This document shows, piece after piece, positions 36,601-45,866 of a DNA stretch of 64,000 nt (its first letter is position 1; each line of letters starts with the position of its first letter). Origin of the DNA: Daucus carota subsp. sativus (taxonomy: Eukaryota; Streptophyta; Magnoliopsida; Apiales; Apiaceae). The notes beneath the pieces are model-generated. The model was not told where the DNA came from. It was given only the letters and a program-made list of their open reading frames with translations, and did not search any database. Both the position numbers and the translations under genes were made by a program. Where the stretch lies: positions 29,252,527 to 29,316,526 of the forward strand of contig NC_030384.2 in NCBI RefSeq assembly GCF_001625215.2, in the 5' to 3' direction.

Positions 36601-37529
36601 GGAGGAAGCATGTAAATATCTTCATCAATAAAGCCATGCAAGAAGGCATTATTGATATCTAACTGGTGCAATTCCCAGTTCTTTGCTGCAGACACATGAA
36701 TTTCGGAACAGAAAGTGAATGCAACAGAACAACAAAATTTGGCTCTGTAAGATTTATGAATATACAGAGACTGCTAGTATAGCTACCCAGTGAAGCATCA
36801 GTTTTTAATCCAATTCAACACAATTAAATAAGAGAAATAAAGTCAAAAAAATTGTAATCACACAGAAGAACAAAACACTATAATCAGAAATTACTAATAA
36901 ACACTCTAAAGTTGTTGATTGTGTGAGATACCTGAGGAAAGAAAGCAGATCCGTTAGGGAACAACTAAGAAATGTCCTTGTGGCTGATACCAAAGAAAGT
37001 GGTCTTCTTCCAGATTTATTCATTAGTACTGCTCCAATCATAGTTATCAGAATGTGTTACAGTTTTTGTAGAATAATTGCTTTGACACAATAAGATTGGC
37101 CTGATATTATATTTGTAACAAGTGTCTGATCCCGGAACTAATATCAGACAAGAATATCGTGACAAACACAACTATCTACAAGGATATAATGCCCAGATTA
37201 AATGTTGCATCTAAAACTGTAATTTATTTATGTATCACGTTCATATCATATCTACCCAGTGTTCCAAGATTACCTGATGAATATTTTTAATATTAGCATT
37301 TAGTATATAGGTATTATAGTTAACATTTAACATTCAGTATATATTCAGGATCTCATAGCATTTACTTTGATTAAACTACATGAAAAGATAAAAACCTATG
37401 TAAATAGTTTTAAAATGCAACCACACTTTTGTTTATAACAAGGAACATAACGTCAACATATAAACCAGAAAATAACTCGACTAAAACCGGAAAAAAAAAA
37501 GACGTAGCAACCTAACTAAGTAACTCGAT
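36601..37529. other. Spacer downstream of eIF3i copy B
   Basis: Partly shared with 27360-27690 (tgaatttcggaacagaaagtgaatg in pieces). Mostly AT-rich and without a gene. A few bases at the left belong to the copia remnant. Confidence 0.4.
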
Positions 37530-38507
37530 TCAAATTGCTATGTGGAAGTAGTCATGATCAAGGTGATGTAATCGCACATAACCATCTTCACCTCCACTTG
37601 CGAAACTTTTTCCATCAGGGTTGAAAGCCAATGCATTTATCGGACCAAAGTGTCCTTTCACAGATCCAATTTCTTCTCCAAGGACCTTATGATAAAATTT
37701 GGCCTCAAACTTGCCAGCACGAGGATCATTTGTAACACTCGATGCATCCTGACCACCTCCAAGCACGACATGATCAAGTAGTGGAGAGAGTGTGACTGCA
37801 TTAACCGGGGTTTCAGCCTTATATGTCCTGACAAGTCTCATTGATCTGATATCCCAAAGCTTAGCTGATTCGTCGATGGAACCAGTAAGTAAACATGAAC
37901 CATCTATTGATTTTGTAAGTGATGTAACAGCCTTCTGATGACCAGTCTCCTTATCCGACTCATAAATCACTTTCTTCGTCTCAACGTCCCACACACGAAC
38001 AACACCTTCTTCACCACCACTTATTATCGTCCTATTCAACGGCCCCCAAACAGCTCTATTACTTCTCCCTCCAAGCTGTGCCAATTCAATCACAGAATCA
38101 CCGCACTGCTCACTAGGCTCTCCCACAATTTCTTTCACATGAATCGCAGAAGACATTTCACCAAAGGAGTCTGTTGCAATAACAGCAAGCTTATCTCCAA
38201 CACTAAATTCAACTGATTTCACAGTAGACCTAAATTCAAACGTAAACAGCTCAGACCCCGTTTGAACATCCCATAGCTTCGCTGTTCGATCCGCACTTGC
38301 GGTTATCAAAAGTTTCGAATCCCGACTAACATCACAACCCCAGACAGCCCCATTGTGGCCACGGTAAGTGCCTAAAAGCTCTCCATTATCCGCATACCAA
38401 ACAGCGGGGTTTCTGTCTAATGCGCAGGAGAAGAGGAGATCACCCTCCTTGTTATACTTCAAATACGTTAATGGCCTTTCGTGCCCTTTCATCAAGATCG
38501 GCCTCAT
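37530..38507 (-). CDS. EIF3I: Eukaryotic translation initiation factor 3 subunit i (copy B)
   Basis: A single coding exon, 325 aa, same start and length as copy A, seven WD40 blades, no interruption. Replacements relative to A are scattered and mostly conservative or on loops: AGEP/VGEP, CGDT/CGDS, VVHVWD/VVRVWD, KSRDG/KSIDG, DQSAK/DESAK, EAPV/ETPV, SHVTN/SSVTN and YFNIAI/YFHIAI. None hits an obvious blade-defining WD. Both copies therefore look functional at protein level. The promoter side differs sharply: a hAT element separates the TATA box from the rest of the leader (see 38895-39712). Confidence 0.94.
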   Translation of the reverse strand: MRPILMKGHERPLTYLKYNKEGDLLFSCALDRNPAVWYADNGELLGTYRGHNGAVWGCDVSRDSKLLITASADRTAKLWDVQTGSELFTFEFRSTVKSVEFSVGDKLAVIATDSFGEMSSAIHVKEIVGEPSEQCGDSVIELAQLGGRSNRAVWGPLNRTIISGGEEGVVRVWDVETKKVIYESDKETGHQKAVTSLTKSIDGSCLLTGSIDESAKLWDIRSMRLVRTYKAETPVNAVTLSPLLDHVVLGGGQDASSVTNDPRAGKFEAKFYHKVLGEEIGSVKGHFGPINALAFNPDGKSFASGGEDGYVRLHHLDHDYFHIAI

Positions 38508-38894
38508 ATTTCCTGACAATCGATATAGCAGAATTTTGATTATACACAAATTAATAGCTAAAATTTGAAGAACAAATCAACATGCACTACAAAGAACTCA
38601 GCGTAATTTCAACTTTTCAATAGTCACTAATTTCAACAGTATTCCATCGAATTTAACTTCTGCCAAAAATATTCTTTCAAAATTAACGATTTTTCTAGCA
38701 GTGATGATCATCAATCACAATATCTACATCAAATTTAAACAAGAACAAAGTGCACTCGAAAATTAACGTTTTTAATATTCGAAAATCGAACCTGATAAAA
38801 TCGAATTAATTAACCATATAAAAGTACCTGTGTGTACGTTTGATTGAGTGTAGAATAAACCTTAATTGAAGAAGAAGCTGCACTGTGTGATAAC

Positions 38895-39712
38895 TAGGGG
38901 TGTGCACGGGTCGGTTCGGTTCGGTTTTTAGCTAAAACCGTTACCGAACCGTACATATCGATTCGGTTCGGTTTCTATCTTAAAACCGTTACCGAACCGT
39001 CTCAAACGGTTTTTTTCGGTTCGGTTAACCGTCGATTTTTTCGGTTAACCGTCGGTTATTTTTGTGAGCAAGAGACAAAAATAAGGTATAATCACTAATT
39101 AAATATTATTCATTAGTACGTATTTTACCAAAATAAATAAAAAAGAAAATATTTAAAATATAAATACTTATTAATATAATCGAAATGAAGTACATGAGCA
39201 CTATTACGGTATGTAAAGATGATCTAGAAATGTAAAGTATGAATCAGCCCAGTGTTTTTTTTTTTTAAGGAAACGAACTTGCATTACTTAGAAATTATCA
39301 GAATTCAGTACAAGGCTTAGTTACACAGTATCTCTTTATGAAAATGATATTAATTAGTAACTACTCTACTACTCTCTCTCTACTTAAATATAACAAACTG
39401 CTGTAACTTGCTGACTTGTAACTATAGTTGAGGTGGATAGTTCCTTACTTAGCAGATAATATATCAATAATACCAATGTAATAATTTATTTTATATAAAA
39501 TATATAATATATAATAAATTATATAATATTATATAAGCGGTTCGGTTTTTCGGTTCGGTTTTAGGTGTAAAACCGTAACCGTTGGTTCGGTTAACCGTCG
39601 GTTCGGTTGAGCTACGGTTTTTTTCGGTTTTTGTCGGTTTCGGTTTTTTTCGGTGTGGTTTTTCGGTTTTTCGGCTCGGTTTCGGTTTTTCGGTTTTTTT
39701 TGCTCACCCCTA
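38895..39712. mobile_element. Non-autonomous hAT element in the 5' leader of eIF3i copy B
   Basis: An exact 8-bp duplication GTGATAAC flanks it (38887-38894 and 39713-39720). Terminal inverted repeats are TAGGGGTG and CACCCCTA, continuing imperfectly as tgca. Both ends are packed with cggttcggtt-type subterminal repeats, probable transposase-binding sites. The centre is AT-rich without coding sequence. Unit A has an empty site at 29005-29015 (ggcaataacc). Confidence 0.88.
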
Positions 39713-39760
39713 GTGATAACCCTAGAGAAGAAACTGTTTTGTTGTGTATTTAATCGTCAA

Positions 39761-39770
39761 TATATATAAG
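39761..39770 (-). promoter_or_regulatory. Original TATA box of eIF3i copy B, displaced by a transposon
   Basis: The stretch cttatatata (minus sense) matches the TATA box at 29059-29068 in unit A. It is now about 1.25 kb from the start codon because of the hAT insertion. Confidence 0.5.
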
Positions 39771-40109
39771 TTAGCTTTCGATTACTAGTCTAATTAGGTT
39801 AATGATAATATTTGCAAATTCAAATCCCGTTCTGTTTGTAAATTCAGATGTCACTAAATTTTATGGAAACCCTAAATTAAAATCTCTTCGAAATATAAAA
39901 TTTTTATTTAATTGAAAAAATAAAATATTTAATAATAAATATGACAAAATTAAAAAAATTATTATATTTAACACATATTTTAATTATATATAGTGTATAA
40001 TTTTATAACTCAGGTCTAAATTATCCTAAAAAACTTTTAAAAGTTAAGTAATTTTTATAAGAAAAAATTTAAATAATCTATTTGAATTATACTTTGCAAG
40101 GCTTGCAAC

Positions 40110-40998
40110 TAGGGGAGAATATGGGCCGGTTCGGCTCGGTTTCCGGGTGAAACCGGAACCGCAACCATATATCTTCGGTTTTTAAAATCGAAAACCGCAA
40201 CCATGGGTATGGATTCGATTTCGGTTTCGGTTTAATAAACCCCGGTTCGGTTGTAATCGGCTCGGTTTCGGTTATAAAATCGATAAATAAAAGAATAAAA
40301 AACAATATACAAACGAGACAAACTAATGCGTGTAATCTAGACATAATAATAAATACAACTTGAACATGGTCAAAGAAAAATAGTGCAATGAATTTCATGC
40401 TGATAGTAGAACTCTTTCGAAGCAGATAATAGATATCCTTTTCTTTTCCAAATGTTTTAACACTTCTTTACCTTCCAAAGGAAGGAGTTGCTTAAAATCA
40501 ATTAAAACTTCAGAAAGCAGGTGTCTGTAACTACTTAATAACAAATGGCAGCAACAGATTAGCTCACTATACCAAGTATTTTGAAGAAAAAAAAGGGCAG
40601 CATTAACGGTATATTGGAACCAGCAGAAAGCATTGAATATCCTGCTTGGTTTCAACTTTAAGTTCATCTGTAAATCAAACAGGTCACATTGACAGCAGCC
40701 AGAATATGTTTTTCTTAAATTCTAACATTAATATAACTATCAACACAATGAAAATAGTTATTTCTTTCTCTGGAATTATTTTTAAATTCATATAAATATA
40801 TATTATATTTATTTATTAAAATAATCGGTTCGGTTCAGATTTTTCCGGTTCGGTTTTAATCAATAACCAGAACCGAACCCATAACACCGGTTCGGTTTTT
40901 CATTTTTCGGTTTCGGTTTCGGATCGATTTTTTTCGGCTTGGTTTTCACCGGTTTCGGTTCGTTTACGGTTTTTTTTTTGTTTTTTTGCTCAGCCCTG
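40110..40998. mobile_element. Second non-autonomous hAT element, unit B only
   Basis: An exact 8-bp duplication CTTGCAAC flanks it (40102-40109 and 40999-41006). The ends are TAGGGGAGAATA and, reversed, CAGGGCTGAGCA, related to the element at 38895-39712 but more diverged. It carries the same ggttcggtt subterminal repeats. A central 90-codon frame on the minus strand (40395-40667) resembles nothing I know. The matching empty site in A is at about 30478 (aacttgcaatc). Confidence 0.85.
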
Positions 40999-41080
40999 CT
41001 TGCAACCATACAATCATTTACGTCAGATTAATTATTAACTATTATAATATTTCTATGTATCGGATCCAAATATTATTTTA

Positions 41081-41525
41081 GGGGTCGTTTGATTGGAGGG
41101 GAGTATGGGGTTTAAATGAGGAATCGACTTGAGGTGGTATGAGATTGATGTATCATTTTTAATATCATGTGTTTTGTTAAGTGCTGGAATGAATATATCT
41201 AATATAAATATTTTTAAGTGATTAATTATAATTAATTTAAAAATATTCTTGAAATAATTTTTTTATATATCTTTGAGTCATCAACTTAATTTGGTAATAT
41301 CATTTTGAATTTGATGACATAAATAAAAATAAAAAATAAGACAATCAAAATTGATTTCTCAAATCTATGTTTCATACCCACCTCCTCCTCTGAGTATGAA
41401 AATCTCATACATTGTAGGTTTGAGGCATGGATTTGAAGGGAAAAAAAATCTAACCAAACATTAGGTATGCGTATGTAATGAACGAAAATCATAGCTGATA
41501 CCAGACCCGTGAACCGAACGACCTG
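41081..41525. mobile_element. PIF/Harbinger-type MITE, unit B only
   Basis: It is flanked by TTA at 41078-41080 and 41526-41528. The ends are GGGGTCGTTTGATTGG and, reversed, CAGGTCGTTCGGTTCA. A 3-bp TTA duplication with GGTCGTTTG-like ends fits Harbinger elements. It is 445 bp long, non-coding, and absent from the matching point in unit A near 30535. Confidence 0.75.
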
Positions 41526-41636
41526 TTAGAACTCTATCAAAAAAAAAATAAATTATCTGTTAGAAGCTCCACCATTTCTTCAATTAACAACTTTGACAAA
41601 TATAAAGTTAATCAAATTTTGATACAGCTCATTTTC

Positions 41637-41790
41637 ATGGTTATGCTCGGCCCAACTGTGTCTTTGTCGCTTTTAATTCGCGAGAATTTCGGAAGTTGCC
41701 GGAGGTTTGGAATACCGGCGATGAGAGAACTTCCGGTCGTCGGCGTAGGCACAGCTTTAATGAAGACAAGCAGGGCTGTTGTTATTTTGG
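41637..41790 (+). other. Conserved open segment of unknown function (unit B copy)
   Basis: Counterpart of 30651-30804 (MVMLGPTVSLSLLIREN...), ending at the same donor-like ttttg|gtgagc. The same uncertainty over strand and function applies. Confidence 0.25.
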
Positions 41791-41829
41791 TGAGCAAAGA
41801 TTTTAAATATCAATTTTCTTTTTCATGAT

Positions 41830-43860
41830 ACTCATGAGTAGCTGTATGCATTATAATTCTTTGTGTAATTCTTGTGTAATCTTGAAACCCATTTTGAGTG
41901 GACTTGATTATGTAATAAGGTAAAAGATTAATTTTTCTTTATCAATATGAGTAAGATGTCTTACGAATTAGTATATGTTCTAATAAATCTCGGCTATTAT
42001 GTGTTTGAATGAATTAAATCCCGGGATGAGCAAGAGTGAACAAATGACTTGGGACGACAGGGGATAAGCCTTGCGATGTTACAAGTCATTCATTGTGATA
42101 AACAAAACCGAGGACATTAAGATTCCCCGTTAGGTTTTCATTTTACTTAGTACTTTTGTGCCTGTAACATTTGATTTAACGAGCGTATTGTATAGCTGTT
42201 TAGTCAGGGTGCCGAGAAACTGCATGCTCTTATATGTATACAGCCATACAGGGTGCCGAGAAAGTGCATGTTCTTATATGTATATGTTATTCGTACAGAG
42301 GTTACTTAAATCATTTGCCAACCTATATAAACATAGTCCGGTTTATGCTCTTTAAGGACCTGAACTGATGTCATAACCATTGCGCAAGAATACTGGCTAT
42401 ATATATTTTACCTATAGGTACTATGCATAACTGACTGAATTGTATCTCTGTAGAAAGTAGTGTTATGATTTTGGGTTTTGGGATGCGTCGGGATGATTTA
42501 GGGTTTAGGTGTGTTTCAGGATTTGAGATGTGTTGCTTTTAAGGCTTTTGGTGTTATCAATAATGATATAAGAGTTGATGTTCTTATACGAGAAAATATC
42601 ATAGCCAAAGGACTAATAAGTATTTTTGAATCCACCAGAAAATGAAGGGAAAACTCTGAAAGGTTTTATTTTAATAAAAGATTGTCTTATAAGATTTCAA
42701 GATATGAGTATTTATAGACTAGGGAAATAGTCTAAACTCAAGAGGAATCTGAAAGAAATTCAGGACCAACTAGAATAGAAAATTAGCTAATATCTAAACC
42801 CATCTAGGAACCTATCGAAACCCCAATCTGATAATTAAAACCTTTTACCGCTTATAATGTTGATAATTCTTAGCTCATGCATCACATTTGGTTCCTAAAT
42901 AGTTATGGTCTGTACTACTCTATAGTTGCATCTTTATTTTATCTTTTGTAAATACTTGCCTCTTTTTACTTGTGCCCTACATGTGTTACATTGTTAGCTT
43001 TACTTGATTGTTGCTGTGTATCATGTGTGCCTCCGTGCTGGTCGGGCTTTATTTAAACTTATGCTTTCATTTATTTGGTTTTTCGAGTTTTAAGTTTGCT
43101 TTGAAAACAATGATTGTGTTTTGTTCCATACTTCAAGTATGTTTCTATAAGCATAACGGGTGCTTCCTAATCTGAAAATTCACTAATGGTGTTCTGTATT
43201 GTGTTAGAACTATAATTTGTAACGAGCTGATGTTTGAGAGAGTTCATATATTTAAATTTTTTATGAACGGTGAAATATGTGTCTGCACTTCTTACCAAAC
43301 ATATATTTAGCATTCAACCACCAGAGGTTGGAAAGATTTATTATATATTAACAGCAATTAATTAAGTTTTAATTGAACTAGAAATATTTAATTTAGAATA
43401 AATAGAGTATGACTATATAACGTACAACATGATTAATGGTTCAAGTGAATTTCGCAGTTGCAGTTCAGAATCCTCTTTAGATTTAGGCTGTTATATGGAG
43501 AAGAATTAAAATATTAGAAACTATTTTATGCCTTTTCAGGGATCGGAGATTCTGCAGATAAATTTAAATGTCATTTTCTTTATTTTATTTCAAAATGAGG
43601 CCATTCTAATTTTCTTTGTTTTAATAAATAAAGGACGCAGAAAATCAGTCCCCTAAATTGCCTCTAAATACGGGCTCCAAGCGAGTTCACTCTTGCACGT
43701 CCCGTTAGCCGGGCCTGGGCGTGTTGCATTTGATGCTGCAACAGCTTCCTGGTGAGCTAAAGTTGCCATCTTTACTGTCTTTGGAACTATACCCTAAAAT
43801 GCTCTCTACGGTTTTGGAGTTTAGCAGTTAAATGGTACGAGAAAACCGACTACCCGGCCC
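41830..43860. other. Upstream region of the HAKAI-like gene, copy B
   Basis: Aligns with 30870-32900. A local duplication near 42200-42285 repeats agggtgccgagaaa-tgcatg. No gene was recognised. Confidence 0.4.
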
Positions 43861-44247
43861 CCTGTTTTCATAAATACGGGAGTTTCTCTTTGTTACGTGG
43901 CATTGTTATATTGGGCACATTACGTGTCACTGGTATATTAGTCTTCATATGAGTTCCAGAGAGTTCGTCCATAGAGTTATTAGAGAAGGCACCGAAGAAG
44001 AAGAGAATAAATTTGTGAGCAAGTGATAAGGGCGAATCATCATAACAAATCAAGTAAGTGTTGTGATTATGTTTCTATCTTGGAAGTGATGTTTTGTTGA
44101 TGAAAATATTCTGTTAAGTTTGATTGGATTACTGATCTGTTTGTTGTTGCAATTATAGATTCCGTAATTCAATCTTGGTACACAATTTCGATTTAATTTT
44201 TAATGCTCATTAATTACTCTTTCCAATTATGTGATTGTATTATTAGA

Positions 44248-45355
44248 ATGAAGCCGGGGCCACTTAAGATCATCCTTTCAAAGAAGGGTTCGTCCTCTGA
44301 ATGTGCAGGGGAGAAAATTCCTGGGACAGGGGAAAATGTCAGAGCAGCATGTCCCAGCCACCTCATCATATCTGATCTGTCGGTGGCGAAAGGCATTGGA
44401 CATGCGTATGCTGCTGCACCTGTAAAGAAAGTTAAAGCCACTGTTCGCAGTGGTAACAAAGAAGGAGATAAAGTTCATATTTGTTTTAAATGCAACATAC
44501 CGATTGCAATTTATGGTCGCCTGGTATAATTCCTTCCAACACTCCTTGTCTTCCTTTATTTGTTGCAAGCTCATTAATTTCCTGGAGTTTTATCCTTAGT
44601 ACTCAAGATGTGAGTGTATAAATATATTATCCAATCAGGATAACACTTGGTCTGTTTATTTTGTATCTCATGACAAGTTTTTTTATAGATAGAACAATTA
44701 GCTTATCTTTGCCTAAAGGCTATAACTCGAGTTCACTTCTCTACTTTTATCTCCCCACTAAATATTTTCATGCCATCTGTTTTTTGCGTTTTAAATCTTC
44801 TTAAATCAATTCATATAGTGGGTTTTGATTTAGTTTCAGTCAATGTAAACCTTCAGATCTTTTGTCACTTAATATTGATCAATCTGAACTTTTGATAGCA
44901 AACTACCATCCATTTTATTTGTATTTGTTGCAGAGCCCCTGTGAACATGCTTTCTGCATGGACTGCGCCTTGGAAAGCAATTCTGAGTGCTACATGTAAG
45001 CTCAAATTAATGCACACATCTGTCATCTTGTACTGTATTTTGTTGCCTGAGTAGATCAATACATCTTATTAACAATGGAGATTATAGTTGTATAAACATC
45101 ATAATTTTAGTATCAAAAAGTATGTTCTTCTGTTGTTACCCTGATAAAATCATAAAGATAAGCTATTTTTTTTGTTTGCTTAGTTGTGAAGCGCCGGTCA
45201 ACAAAATCCAGAAGATTCATATGGGGAAAGGAAAGATGTTCATATGTGGCTGGATGAACTGCCTCAAGTCATTCTGCGAGTTTGATGCATTTAAGAGCCA
45301 TACCGATGAAGTCCATGGTGGTAGTTCGAGCTCTGTCAGGAATGGCGGTAACTGA
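44248..45355 (+). CDS. Short HAKAI-like RING/C2H2 E3 ubiquitin ligase (copy B)
   Basis: Three exons (44248..44523, 44934..44995, 45184..45355), 169 aa, same splice sites as copy A. The complete RING (Cys79 to Cys114) and C2H2 finger (Cys134 to His157) are kept. The only protein difference from A is Lys165 to Arg in the tail (SSSVRNGGN). The first coding exon differs by one silent base, and the upstream leader exon and intron are almost identical, much closer than flanking DNA, pointing to selection or gene conversion. Like copy A it lacks the long Pro/Gln-rich C-terminal tail of canonical HAKAI. It converges on the intact GRAS gene 512 bp away. Confidence 0.88.
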
Positions 45356-45866
45356 GATCTGCATCTCTACAACCCATAAACAGACCCCTATCCAGGCCGA
45401 CTGCAAATGAAAACGTTGCTGCTCTTTTCAGTTATCATGTTTTCTTTTCTTCCTTGGATTTGTGTTTCTTTCCTTCTATTGCGTTTCAGGCAAGACGATC
45501 GGATTTCTTGTTATTATGTTTCCAAATAATTACTGGATTTCCTTTTGAGTTATAATACTCTTTGAAGACTGTTTTAGTCCTGGTGGATTATGTGTGTTGG
45601 TAATAATGTATGTGTGTAATATACTTTCACTCCATTTTGGAGGTGAAAGTACTTTACTTACTTTTCACTAGCTTTCCTCTCATTTTAAACTCGTGAGCTG
45701 GGTGTAAGCGCCCTTTGTGTTTCAGATCTAGTACGAAGCAACTCTAGAATACAGACTATATAGTAGCGAAGCTGGTGCCTGTGCTAGAAAAACGTCGGGA
45801 TTACATTTCCGGGCTAGGCAGATTACAGTGGAATGATTATTACATTGTAAAATACAAATGTAATGG
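45356..45866. other. Spacer between the convergent HAKAI-like gene and GRAS gene, unit B
   Basis: 3' UTRs of both genes. A MITE half-motif (tcactagctttcctctca, then ctcgtgagctggg) lies at about 45665-45705. Confidence 0.4.

Noticed and set aside
40395-40667. 90-codon frame inside the second hAT element as a possible captured gene or transposase piece
   Set aside because: No zinc-finger BED, RNase-H-like or hATC motif is visible, and there is no other support.
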